A stretch of DNA of 49,886 nucleotides, taken from Rikenellaceae bacterium. Its GTDB lineage: Bacteria > Bacteroidota > Bacteroidia > Bacteroidales > Rikenellaceae. The stretch covers positions 1 to 49,886 of the forward strand of contig SUZG01000012.1 in the NCBI GenBank assembly GCA_015060015.1. The letters are read 5' to 3'. Below, in pieces: positions 39,342 through 46,826 of this stretch. The position numbers were made by a program, and so were the translations under genes. The notes under the pieces were generated by a model. The model was not told the DNA's origin. It searched no databases and saw only the letters and a program-made list of their open reading frames with translations. Each line of letters starts with the position of its first letter. The first letter of the stretch is position 1.

Positions 39342-41231
39342 CTATTTGTTGTTCACCAAAGCATCCATCTTCGGAAGTCGTTCCCGCAGATAGTTCTTTA
39401 CGACCTCCACCTCGGCTTCGTAGCTGCCTTTGGCTTGGATGTTCTGATGCACTTTCTGATTCAGAATCTTCCAGCGTTTGAAGTTGAGCTCCTGTGACTG
39501 GTCGAGCATCCTTGCTGTCTGGTCGATATACTGAATCAGCGATCTCTCGGTAAAGATATCGGTGCGGTACGATGCCCAAAGCTCAATCAGACGAGCTCTC
39601 GCCTTGCTGTCGTCCTTGATTATCCGGTTTACAATATCTCGCATGGTGCCTGCCGATGAACTGTTGTGGGCAGCATAGATGAAGTCCGACATATTGTTTA
39701 ACGGGTATATGCGAATATCGTTCTCAAACGACAGGTCGTGATCCCATATCGGGCCGGTGTAGAGCTTGTCGCTATTGCGGTCCTTATACATATAAACACT
39801 CCAATAGGTGTCGGTGTTGCCCGCCAGCTCGCCAACGATAAAGTGTTTGAGGAAGCTCTCCAAGTCGAGATATTTGCGGTAGCCGTTCTCCTCGTCATCA
39901 AAATCGGCGGCATATACAGCAGCCTCCATTTTGTTGAAGAACTCTTTGATGTAGTCCGCCTGATATGATACAATATCGTCATCGTCGGGCGACTTTATGG
40001 TTACGGGAACGCCCTTGTTGGATACGAAATACGACTCCTCGCTGTACGCGTAGCCATCCACCTCTATCAGATAACCACCACTGAGGCGTGGCAAGGCTAT
40101 ATCCTCAATCTCCATCTCGGTAATATCCACGCGATTCTCGCCCACCTCAATCTGGTCGCATAGCTGATAGCAACCGCGATACTCGCCATTGAGAATTACA
40201 TCTACGGGCTTGCAGAATGGCGTGTACTCCATACCCACACGACGGCTCAACTCGAAGGCCAGAATATTTCGCATAAGGCTCTTGTCGCCGTAGTTGTTTA
40301 TCAGAGTCCACTTCTTTGCCTTCGCGGGGGCATTCAGCGGAGAACGCTTCTGCGAGAACTTCAAGCGGTAGGGCTTTTTGGGAAACTCCCACGATGCGTT
40401 GCCGCGACCTCTTACGCCGGTATTCTCGTCACACAACAGGTCTGTTCCACCATTCGATATGATGTAAACGGTGCTTGTAATCTCATTCTCCTTTGATGTG
40501 ATATCTTGTGCATCCAAAGTGTTGATGACAACGGTGGGGAGATTGGTCAGCTGATACAGCTTCGAGTCGTCACCCTCGCCCTTGCGACCGTAAAACTCCA
40601 GCTCCGCAAGGTTGCAGCGGGCATCATTGGGGCCTACATAGCGTACATAGCGGAAGCCGCGAGAGCAGCTTACATCGGCGTAGGTCATCTGATTTTCGGG
40701 AGCAGAGCTCTTTATAATATAAATAGGTAGGGCGTCGCTGAAATCAGCCTTGTTAGCACCCTCGATGAGTGCCAGCTCCACGCGGTGGCTCATCTCCACA
40801 CGCGGAGCATAGCCTATCTTCGTGATGATATGCTTCTCGCCCAAATCCAAACCAACCCATGTGTTGGAACGGTTGTATGATGCGAAGTATGTCGAAAAAT
40901 CTCCGTCAAAGACAAAGTTTTTGCCATTTATCGACTCCGACGGCTGCCCCGTAGAGTAATCTACCGAGAGCTTTGTACCAATGATTTTGCCCGACAGGAG
41001 CTTTGACTCCTCCGGCTCTGGTTCGGGTTCCGGTTCAGGCTCTGGGTCTGGGTCTGGTTCTGGGTCTGGTTCTGGGTCTGGTTCAGGTTCGGGCTCATCA
41101 CCTCCTCCATCGTCGGGTGTGGGTTGCTCCTGATTGGGTGGGGTGGTGTTGTCCTCCTCACACGCTATAAAAGATAGTGTCAATGACGCTGCGAAAAGAA
41201 CAGATAAAAGTCGTAGCAGTATAGTCTTCAT
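39342..41231 (-). CDS. CotH-kinase lipoprotein with discoidin-like domain
   Basis: This 629-aa exported lipoprotein has a signal with SFIAC lipobox (about residue 24). An acidic Pro-rich linker (about 30-75) comes next. Then there is a discoidin (F5/8 type C)-like domain (about 100-210, with NTWVGLDLGEKHIITKIGYAPR and FRYVRYVGPNDARCNLAELEFYG). The C-terminal CotH domain has NASWEFPKKPYRLKFSQK, LMRNILAFELSRRVG, GYLIEVDG and GPIWDHDLSFEND. CotH kinases phosphorylate proteins in Bacillus spores; bacterial CotH-like lipoproteins bind or modify surface glycans or proteins. The ATG is at 41231; an in-frame TTG six bases upstream is less likely. Monocistronic. Confidence 0.85.
   Translation of the reverse strand: MKTILLRLLSVLFAASLTLSFIACEEDNTTPPNQEQPTPDDGGGDEPEPEPDPEPDPEPDPDPEPEPEPEPEPEESKLLSGKIIGTKLSVDYSTGQPSESINGKNFVFDGDFSTYFASYNRSNTWVGLDLGEKHIITKIGYAPRVEMSHRVELALIEGANKADFSDALPIYIIKSSAPENQMTYADVSCSRGFRYVRYVGPNDARCNLAELEFYGRKGEGDDSKLYQLTNLPTVVINTLDAQDITSKENEITSTVYIISNGGTDLLCDENTGVRGRGNASWEFPKKPYRLKFSQKRSPLNAPAKAKKWTLINNYGDKSLMRNILAFELSRRVGMEYTPFCKPVDVILNGEYRGCYQLCDQIEVGENRVDITEMEIEDIALPRLSGGYLIEVDGYAYSEESYFVSNKGVPVTIKSPDDDDIVSYQADYIKEFFNKMEAAVYAADFDDEENGYRKYLDLESFLKHFIVGELAGNTDTYWSVYMYKDRNSDKLYTGPIWDHDLSFENDIRIYPLNNMSDFIYAAHNSSSAGTMRDIVNRIIKDDSKARARLIELWASYRTDIFTERSLIQYIDQTARMLDQSQELNFKRWKILNQKVHQNIQAKGSYEAEVEVVKNYLRERLPKMDALVNNK
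41015..41096. repeat. Minisatellite coding the Pro-Glu/Asp linker
   Basis: Repeats of about 6 bp (GGTTCT/GGGTCT on plus) encode alternating Pro-Asp and Pro-Glu of the CotH lipoprotein linker. All changes in unit number keep the frame, so linker length can vary by slippage. Confidence 0.85.
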
Positions 41232-41334
41232 AGGCAAAAATAAATTTTCTTCCTCACAAAATTATAAAAATCATTTTGATTTCCCATAAAAAGTTATCTG
41301 CTGATGAAAAAAACTTGCTGAAAATAAACAGAAA

Positions 41335-41366
41335 AACCCCTCTCAAAAACGAGAGGGGTTTTCTGA
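41335..41366. terminator. Terminator of the DUF2158/secreted-protein unit
   Basis: AACCCCTCTC and GAGAGGGGTT pair around AAAAAC, followed by TTCTG on the plus strand and TTTTTC on the minus strand. It ends the 41373-41979 unit. Confidence 0.85.
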
Positions 41367-41372
41367 GGCCTC

Positions 41373-41768
41373 TTATAAATCGAAGTAAATATAGTTCCTT
41401 ATTCTTGGTATACTTACACTTGCTTTGTACATATATTGACCTTCCAGAGAATTGTTTCGTGTACTAAAAGATGAACATTTTTCCACTCTGGGTCTGCCAG
41501 GAACACTCTGCCATTGTCCGTTAGAGTAATATTTGGTAACTTTTGCACTTTTCCCTTGGATTGACACAATGATAGGGACTTTTACATATGAACCATTATA
41601 ATCTTTTCCGACAGCATTGGTTCTTATATTCTGTACCTGTGTGGGCTGTTGGTAATTATAAATTTCGGCAGGTTCGATGTATAGCGATACTGGTTCGTAA
41701 TCGTAAAGCTGTGCATAGGTAATGTGGAAACTGAAAATTGCTAAAACTAATAAAAATAATTTTTTCAT
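41373..41768 (-). CDS. Small secreted protein of unknown function
   Basis: I do not recognise this 131-aa protein. It has a clear signal peptide (LFLLVLAIFSFHITYA) with cleavage at about residue 19. The mature part is beta-like and Tyr/Ser/Arg-rich, ending YIYFDL. It starts 19 bp after the DUF2158 gene and ends near a terminator, so the two are probably co-transcribed. DNA here is A/T-richer than in neighbours. Confidence 0.65.
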   Translation of the reverse strand: MKKLFLLVLAIFSFHITYAQLYDYEPVSLYIEPAEIYNYQQPTQVQNIRTNAVGKDYNGSYVKVPIIVSIQGKSAKVTKYYSNGQWQSVPGRPRVEKCSSFSTRNNSLEGQYMYKASVSIPRIRNYIYFDL

Positions 41769-41787
41769 AGGTTAAATAGTTTAATGG

Positions 41788-41979
41788 TTAATCTTTTGTG
41801 AGTTCGAGTTCGATAATTTTGAAAATAGAATGTTTTAGAATTCCATCGTTGTCAAACCATTCGCATTCTGCGTGAGTGGTCATTGGTTGCCCTTCTAAAT
41901 TTTTAGCGGGATACTCCTTGATGACCATTGTAGGCCCTCCAGATTTGAGCCTTACTACATCTCCTTCTTCAAAATCCAT
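41788..41979 (-). CDS. DUF2158 (YodC-like) small protein
   Basis: This 63-aa protein matches the small YodC/DUF2158 family: FEEGDVVRLKSGGPTMVIKEY followed by EC-EWFD. The family is a small beta fold of unknown function. I chose the ATG at 41979; an upstream reading to 42018 is unsupported. Its presumed leader or neighbour upstream is the structured RNA candidate at 42021-42245, on the same strand. Confidence 0.75.
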   Translation of the reverse strand: MDFEEGDVVRLKSGGPTMVIKEYPAKNLEGQPMTTHAECEWFDNDGILKHSIFKIIELELTKD

Positions 41980-42020
41980 AATTTTAAGGTTTTGAGCCCC
42001 CCAACTCCGACTGGACAATT

Positions 42021-42245
42021 AATAAAAAAGAAAGTGTGGAGTTGCTCGTTTATCTGAAGATAGGCATTTGGCGTGGCCTGAACACAAATAAACAATCCCC
42101 ACACTTGTAATCAGTATGAGGAAATAGAACATACCGATACAAGAAATGAGTGTTATTGCTTCCTTGTGTTCTTATAAAATCGCCAAATTTTATCTTCAAG
42201 GATTAGCGAAACACTTTCACTAAAATATGTCGTCAATTGCTTGAC
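42021..42245 (-). ncRNA. Candidate structured RNA, ~225 nt
   Basis: Reading the minus strand from 42245: GTCAA-GCAA-TTGAC forms a hairpin at the very 5' end; AGTGAAA-GTG-TTTCGCT is next (42221-42205); then CCTTG...CAAGG encloses ATAAAAT-TTGGCG-ATTTTAT (42201-42162). A last long hairpin starts AAGTGTGG (42106-42099), pairs GTTTAT with ATAAAC inside, closes CCACACTT (42039-42032) and runs into TTCTTTTTTATT. A promoter precedes it at 42250-42279. No ORF is convincing. It could be a free RNA or a leader of the DUF2158 gene. I cannot match it to tmRNA, RNase P, SRP or 6S RNA. Confidence 0.45.
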
Positions 42246-42249
42246 AATA

Positions 42250-42279
42250 CAAAATTACAGAAAAAATGATAAAAACAAA
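42250..42279 (-). promoter_or_regulatory. Promoter of the RNA candidate
   Basis: On the minus strand TTTG (42279-42276), 18 bp, TAATTTTG (42257-42250). Spacing is 1 bp short of the usual. The predicted RNA start at about 42245 coincides with the base of the first hairpin. Confidence 0.45.
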
Positions 42280-42280
42280 A

Positions 42281-42313
42281 ATCCCCATTGATTTTTTATC
42301 AATGAGGATTTTG
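42281..42313 (-). terminator. Terminator of the GGGtGRT operon
   Basis: On the minus strand AAAATCCTCATTGAT, loop AAAAAA, ATCAATGGGGATTTTT, then GTTTTTATC. Its T run overlaps the -33 box of the RNA promoter. Confidence 0.8.
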
Positions 42314-42334
42314 TTAATGTATTTCTTTCGAATC

Positions 42335-43339
42335 TTACTTCGTCATAGCCTGCTGAACGGCAACGGCAACAGCTACGGTAGCACCTACCATAGGATTGTT
42401 ACCCATACCGAGGAAGCCCATCATCTCAACGTGTGCCGGTACTGATGAAGAGCCTGCAAACTGTGCGTCAGAGTGCATACGACCCAAAGTATCGGTCATA
42501 CCGTAAGATGCGGGACCTGCACCCATATTATCGGGGTGCAAAGTACGGCCCGTACCACCACCTGATGCAACAGAGAAGTACTTCTTGCCTGCCAAAACGC
42601 GCTCCTTCTTGTAAGTACCTGCTACGGGGTGCTGGAAGCGTGTGGGGTTGGTAGAGTTACCCGTGATAGATACATCTACATCCTCCTTCCACATAACGGC
42701 AACGCCCTCGCGAACGTCATCAACACCATAGCAGCGTACCTTTGCACGCAAACCGTCAGAATATGCTGTCTCCTCTACAACTGCAACCTCGCCGGTGTAG
42801 TAGTCGAACTGTGTCTGAACATAAGTAAAGCCGTTGATGCGAGAGATAATCTTCGCAGCGTCCTTACCCAAACCATTCAGGATAACACGCAAAGGATTCT
42901 TACGAACCTTGTTTGCCATCTCTGCAATCTTGATAGCACCCTCGGCAGCAGCGAAAGACTCGTGACCTGCCAGGAATGCGAAGCACTGTGTCTCCTCACG
43001 CAACAGACGGGCAGCCAGGTTACCGTGGCCGATACCTACCTTACGGTCGTCAGCAACAGAACCGGCGATGCAGAATGCCTGCAAGCCCTCGCCGATAGCC
43101 TCGGCAGCGTCAGCAGCTGATGTGCAGCCCTTCTTGATAGCGATAGCAGCACCCACTACGTAAGCCCACTTTGCATTCTCGAAACAGATGGGCTGTGTCT
43201 CCTCACACATCTTGTAAGGATCGATACCCTTAGCATCGCAGATGGCCTTCGCCTCGTCGATACCGTTGATTCCATACTGTGCGAGCACCTCGTTGATGTG
43301 GTCGATTCGGCGCTCGTAGCTCTCAAATAAATTTGCCAT
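42335..43339 (-). CDS. GGGtGRT protein
   Basis: This 334-aa protein carries the motif GGGTGRT (about residue 259-265) that names a Pfam family of unknown function. Other conserved blocks are FYAFLAGHESFAAAEG-like (here CFAFLAGHESFAAAEG) and the C-terminal FLGMGNNPMVGATVAVAVAVQQ. There is no signal peptide. It is the second gene after an Fe-S-scaffold-like gene, 36 bp apart, a pairing I know from other anaerobes. That pairing suggests a metal- or cluster-dependent enzyme, but no reaction is known. It ends at a terminator. Confidence 0.9.
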   Translation of the reverse strand: MANLFESYERRIDHINEVLAQYGINGIDEAKAICDAKGIDPYKMCEETQPICFENAKWAYVVGAAIAIKKGCTSAADAAEAIGEGLQAFCIAGSVADDRKVGIGHGNLAARLLREETQCFAFLAGHESFAAAEGAIKIAEMANKVRKNPLRVILNGLGKDAAKIISRINGFTYVQTQFDYYTGEVAVVEETAYSDGLRAKVRCYGVDDVREGVAVMWKEDVDVSITGNSTNPTRFQHPVAGTYKKERVLAGKKYFSVASGGGTGRTLHPDNMGAGPASYGMTDTLGRMHSDAQFAGSSSVPAHVEMMGFLGMGNNPMVGATVAVAVAVQQAMTK

Positions 43340-43375
43340 ATCTTATTCTCTATTTTTTCGATTTAACAATGTGGA

Positions 43376-44068
43376 TTACTCCTGACGGGGGTCAATATAC
43401 TTAACAGCATCCTTGAAGCGGCCATAAGAGCCCTTTGACTTCTCCAACGCCTCTGCCGGCTCGATACCCTTCTTGATGAACTCCATCATCTTGCCAAGGT
43501 GAACGAACTCATAGCCGATAACCTCGTCGTTAGCGTCCAACGCCATACGAGTACAATAACCCTCGGCCATCTCGAGGTAACGAGTACCCTTTGCCAAAGT
43601 ACCGAACATAGTACCTACCTGTGAACGAAGGCCCTTGCCCAAGTCCTCCAACGATGCACCAATAGTAAGGCCACCCTCAGAGAATGCTGACTGTGTACGA
43701 CCGTAAACAATCTGCTTGAACAACTCACGCATAGCGGTATTGATAGCGTCGCATACGAGGTCGGTGTTCAATGCCTCCAAGATAGTCTTGCCGGGGAGAA
43801 TCTCCGATGCCATAGCAGCCGAGTGAGTCATACCAGAGCAACCGATAGTCTCAACCAAAGCCTCCTGAATGATACCCTCCTTAACGTTGAGAGTAAGCTT
43901 GCAGGCACCCTGCTGGGGAGCACACCAGCCAATACCGTGAGTAAGGCCAGAAATGTCTTTAATCTCCTTTGCTACAACCCATTTTCCCTCCTGTGGGATG
44001 GGAGCCGATGCGTGATTGGCACCCTTTTTAACGCAGCACATCTGCTGCACTTCGTGTGAATAAATCAT
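43376..44068 (-). CDS. NifU-like Fe-S assembly scaffold-type protein
   Basis: This 230-aa protein resembles the NifU/IscU N-terminal scaffold fold. Candidate cluster cysteines are in MCCVKK (near the start), GWCAPQQGACKL, TIGCSGMTHS and DLVCDAIN. The AMASEILPGKTILEAL stretch matches the IscU helix after the first ligand. It is larger than IscU (about 130 aa), with an added C-terminal region. I chose the ATG at 44068 because the long upstream extension is basic and A/T-rich and a -7 box lies at 44155-44162. It forms an operon with the GGGtGRT gene, so it probably serves that protein rather than general Fe-S assembly. Confidence 0.82.
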   Translation of the reverse strand: MIYSHEVQQMCCVKKGANHASAPIPQEGKWVVAKEIKDISGLTHGIGWCAPQQGACKLTLNVKEGIIQEALVETIGCSGMTHSAAMASEILPGKTILEALNTDLVCDAINTAMRELFKQIVYGRTQSAFSEGGLTIGASLEDLGKGLRSQVGTMFGTLAKGTRYLEMAEGYCTRMALDANDEVIGYEFVHLGKMMEFIKKGIEPAEALEKSKGSYGRFKDAVKYIDPRQE

Positions 44069-44154
44069 AATTTTAGAAGAGTTTATTTGTGTTACTGTAA
44101 CAATTCTTTCTGCTCTTGTGAGTCGCCTTTTCAACGACGCACAAAATTCCAACG

Positions 44155-44162
44155 CAAAGATA
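44155..44162 (-). promoter_or_regulatory. -7 box of the scaffold/GGGtGRT operon
   Basis: TATCTTTG on the minus strand, 86 nt before the ATG at 44068. -33 not clear. Confidence 0.55.
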
Positions 44163-44365
44163 ATAATATTTTTCAGCAATAAAAACCTGCGGGCAGCAAA
44201 TTGTTGATAAAATAGGCTAAAAAATGAAAGTTTGTAATGTAATTCGGCGGAGTGCTAAATTTTCAGTTCTCTCTGGCTGTGGCATTTTTTTAGAAAAACT
44301 CTTTTCTGCAATCGGTTTTGTACGCATTTTGCATCGTTCCACAGACAAACCATTAAAAAACTGTT

Positions 44366-44572
44366 ATGGAAAACAAACACAACGAACACGACAAAAATCG
44401 TGAGAAGAAGATGGAAAACCACGACGAGAAGATGGCAAAGGATGCCACATCGTGCGGCACAAAACATTCCGGTAAGGAGAGCTGCTCTACCAGCAAGGAG
44501 GAGTGTAAAAGTGATGAGCCGAAAGGCGGCTGCTCTACGAAGAGTGGTGAAAAGAAACAAGGTTGCTGTTAG
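44366..44572 (+). CDS. Cys-rich, Lys-rich mini-protein (68 aa)
   Basis: I do not recognise this 68-aa hydrophilic protein. The first half is charged, with His, Lys and Glu (MENKHNEHDKN). The second half has eight residues of Cys in a Ser/Gly/Lys setting: SCGTKH, KESCSTS, EECKSDE, GGCSTKS, GCC. The spacing suggests a small metal- or thiol-binding protein, by analogy only. It is followed at 44627 by a terminator. Another frame of 62 codons overlaps, but this one has the normal start context and the patterned cysteines. Six of the cysteines are spaced 6-8 residues apart. Confidence 0.6.
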   Translation: MENKHNEHDKNREKKMENHDEKMAKDATSCGTKHSGKESCSTSKEECKSDEPKGGCSTKSGEKKQGCC

Positions 44573-44626
44573 CGGCTCACTGCGATAGTAGCAAGCGGCA
44601 ATGTTTGGTTTTTAAGTGCTTAAAAC

Positions 44627-44658
44627 AAAGAGGTGTTCCCCTGTGGAATACCTCTTTG
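44627..44658. terminator. Terminator-like hairpin
   Basis: CAAAGAGGTGTTCC, loop CCTG, TGGAATACCTCTTTG: a long stem. There is no T run on the plus strand; on the minus strand TTTTAAG follows. It separates the Cys-rich gene from the DoxX gene. Confidence 0.6.
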
Positions 44659-44717
44659 GCATATAAATTGTTAAGAGGAATAGAGAACAGAATCTATAAA
44701 TCCGAAAACGAAAAGAG

Positions 44718-45179
44718 ATGAATAAGATATTTACATTCCTGTTTCCTTTCAAGGAGTATTCTACGGCAATGTCGATGCTGATTCTCGGCCTGCGATTGTT
44801 GTTTGGCGGCCTGATGATGTGGCACGGAATAATGAAAATCGTCAATTTTGATGCTCTCGCCCTGACCTTCCCCGACCCTATGGCTCTTGGGCATAAGACC
44901 TCGCTGGTGCTGGCCATCTTTGCCGAGGCATTCTGCTCGCTGGCTGTCGTTGCGGGTGCTTTCTATCGGCTGGCACTTATTCCGCTTATTTTCACGATGG
45001 CGATAGCTCTGTTTGTGGTACACAACGGCCAGGCCTTCGTCTATAAAGAGTTGGCTTTTATATATCTCGTAGTCTATGTGATGATATATATGACGGGAGC
45101 GGGTGGGTATTCGCTGGATGATGTGATTGCCCAGCGACTGAATTACAATACAGCCGCCGATTCGTCGTCCGAAGGGTAG
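44718..45179 (+). CDS. DoxX-family membrane protein
   Basis: This 153-aa protein has four hydrophobic segments typical of DoxX: LGLRLLFGGLMMWHGIMKI, LVLAIFAEAFCSLAVVAGAFY, LIPLIFTMAIALFVVHNGQAF and LAFIYLVVYVMIYMTGAGGYS. DoxX proteins are small quinone-linked or redox-associated membrane proteins with varied roles; here the function is unclear. Its last 37 bp overlap the end of the convergent Gfo/Idh gene. Confidence 0.85.
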   Translation: MNKIFTFLFPFKEYSTAMSMLILGLRLLFGGLMMWHGIMKIVNFDALALTFPDPMALGHKTSLVLAIFAEAFCSLAVVAGAFYRLALIPLIFTMAIALFVVHNGQAFVYKELAFIYLVVYVMIYMTGAGGYSLDDVIAQRLNYNTAADSSSEG

Positions 45180-46177
45180 CGAACACCTATCTGACGGCGT
45201 ATCTCGTCCATGATTTCGAGAGTCGTAATGGAGCTCTGATGACTGTTGATGTCGGACTCTGTGCGGTGCTGTTCAATAAGGTCGATAAACTCCTTTATCT
45301 CGTAATAATACTCATCGTGAGAGTCGATATTACCTATCGGCTCGCCCTCCGTACGCCTCTCGTGTCCCGATGCGGGAGCCTGACGCGGATAGAAACGAAC
45401 ATCAACGGGCGTCTGTATGCGGTCTATCAGGATGTTGCCCTCCTCGCCCTCAATCTCTGCCGGAAGTTGTGAGTTGGCAATCTTGGAGTATAGTACGGTG
45501 GCGTTCATGCCATCGTATTGCATATTTACTGCACCTTGTCCATCCACGCCACTTGACAGCATAATGCCCTGTGCTGAAATCTCGCTGGGCTTACCGAAGA
45601 GAACGACAAGCGGATAGATTGTATATGTGCCGATATCCATCAAGGCACCATTTGAAAACTCCGGACGAAAGGCATTCAGGATGATGCCCTCCTTGAATTT
45701 GTCGTAGCGTGATGAGTATTGGCAGAAACTTGCGAAGTAACGACGCGGCGTGCCTATGCGGCAGATATTGTCAAGTACTGCCCGGAAGTTCGGCGACAGG
45801 GTACTCTTCATAGCCTCCATCAGTGCCACTCCATATTTTTGTGATGCGGCAACCATCTCTCTCGCCTCTCTGGCGTTGGCGGCCAGCGGCTTTTCGCACA
45901 AGACATGCTTGCCGTGCTGCATACATAGTATGCTTTGTCGGGAGTGCAGAGAGTTCGGTGTGGCGATATATACAGCATCAACTTTATCACTTGCCACCAT
46001 CTCCTCCAACGATGTGAATGTGTGGGGAATATTATGCTTGGCGGCAAACTCGTCAGCACGGGCTTGCGTACGGGAACATACAGCCGAGAGTTCAAATCTC
46101 TCCTCTTCGCGAGCTCCTGCAATAACCCAGTCGGTAATAAAGTTGGTGCCTACCACACCGAATCGCACTCTTTTCAT
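45143..46177 (-). CDS. Gfo/Idh/MocA-family oxidoreductase
   Basis: This 344-aa NAD(P)-dependent oxidoreductase begins MKRVRFGVVGTNFITDWVI, a Rossmann-type loop. The signature CEKPLAANAREA supplies the EKP motif near residue 95, where the lysine takes part in catalysis, and a His in the family's second half completes the site. The start at 46177 gives the usual N-terminus; an upstream reading to 46258 is rejected. It is fourth in a GH13-TPM-LemA-Gfo unit (16-bp gap to lemA). The sugar or polyol substrate cannot be read. Convergent overlap of 37 bp with DoxX. Confidence 0.9.
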   Translation of the reverse strand: MKRVRFGVVGTNFITDWVIAGAREEERFELSAVCSRTQARADEFAAKHNIPHTFTSLEEMVASDKVDAVYIATPNSLHSRQSILCMQHGKHVLCEKPLAANAREAREMVAASQKYGVALMEAMKSTLSPNFRAVLDNICRIGTPRRYFASFCQYSSRYDKFKEGIILNAFRPEFSNGALMDIGTYTIYPLVVLFGKPSEISAQGIMLSSGVDGQGAVNMQYDGMNATVLYSKIANSQLPAEIEGEEGNILIDRIQTPVDVRFYPRQAPASGHERRTEGEPIGNIDSHDEYYYEIKEFIDLIEQHRTESDINSHQSSITTLEIMDEIRRQIGVRYPSDDESAAVL

Positions 46178-46193
46178 CTGCTTGTATTTAAGA

Positions 46194-46769
46194 TTAGAAC
46201 TCAACCTTCGGAGCCTCGGCAGCCGAAGCATCAGCCTCGTAATATGGCTTCTGGTCAAATCCGAAAATCATCGCAACAAGGTTTGCGGGGAACTTGCGAA
46301 CAGCCACATTGTAGCTCTGCGTAGCGTCGTTGAACTCCTTGCGTGCAACGGTGATGCGGTTCTCTGTGCCCTCCAACTGTGCCTGCAACTCCAGGAAGTT
46401 CTGGTTTGCTTTCAGCTCGGGATAGTTCTCCGAAACGGCAATCAGACGGCCAAGAGCCGATGTTACAGCAGACTGTGCCTCCTGGTATGCCTCCAACTTC
46501 TCGGGGGTAATCTCATCAAGAGGGATATTCACCGAAGTAGCCTTGGCACGAGCCTCTACAACAGCACTGAGGGTGTTCTCCTCGTGTGCAGCGTAGCCCT
46601 TGACTGTTGATACGAGGTTGGGGATAAGGTCTGCACGACGCTGATACTGTGTCTCGACATTTGACCAAGCACTCTTTACGCCCTCCTCCATTGTAACCAT
46701 ATTGTTGTAGGTAGAGCAAGATGTCATTGTGAAAAGAGCAATGACAGCGATAAATAGAATCTTTTTCAT
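46194..46769 (-). CDS. LemA-family protein
   Basis: This 191-aa lipoprotein has a lipobox ending in TSC (Cys18), then the helical LemA domain: YNNMVTMEEGVKSAWSNVETQYQRRADLIPNLVSTVKGYAAHE and later VSENYPELKANQNFLELQAQLEGTENRITVAR. LemA is often encoded next to TPM-domain genes, as here. The role is unknown, though links to membrane stress are proposed in some bacteria. It sits 57 bp after the TPM gene. Confidence 0.93.
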   Translation of the reverse strand: MKKILFIAVIALFTMTSCSTYNNMVTMEEGVKSAWSNVETQYQRRADLIPNLVSTVKGYAAHEENTLSAVVEARAKATSVNIPLDEITPEKLEAYQEAQSAVTSALGRLIAVSENYPELKANQNFLELQAQLEGTENRITVARKEFNDATQSYNVAVRKFPANLVAMIFGFDQKPYYEADASAAEAPKVEF

Positions 46770-46826
46770 AGTGTTAATTTTTTTTATTGAGTTAGATTTA
46801 ATATTTCCGTATTCTTGTGTTTTGAG

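Noticed and set aside
42021..42245. Identity as tmRNA, RNase P RNA, SRP RNA or 6S RNA
   Set aside because: Signature sequences of the first three are absent, and the multi-hairpin layout is unlike the single long rod of 6S RNA.
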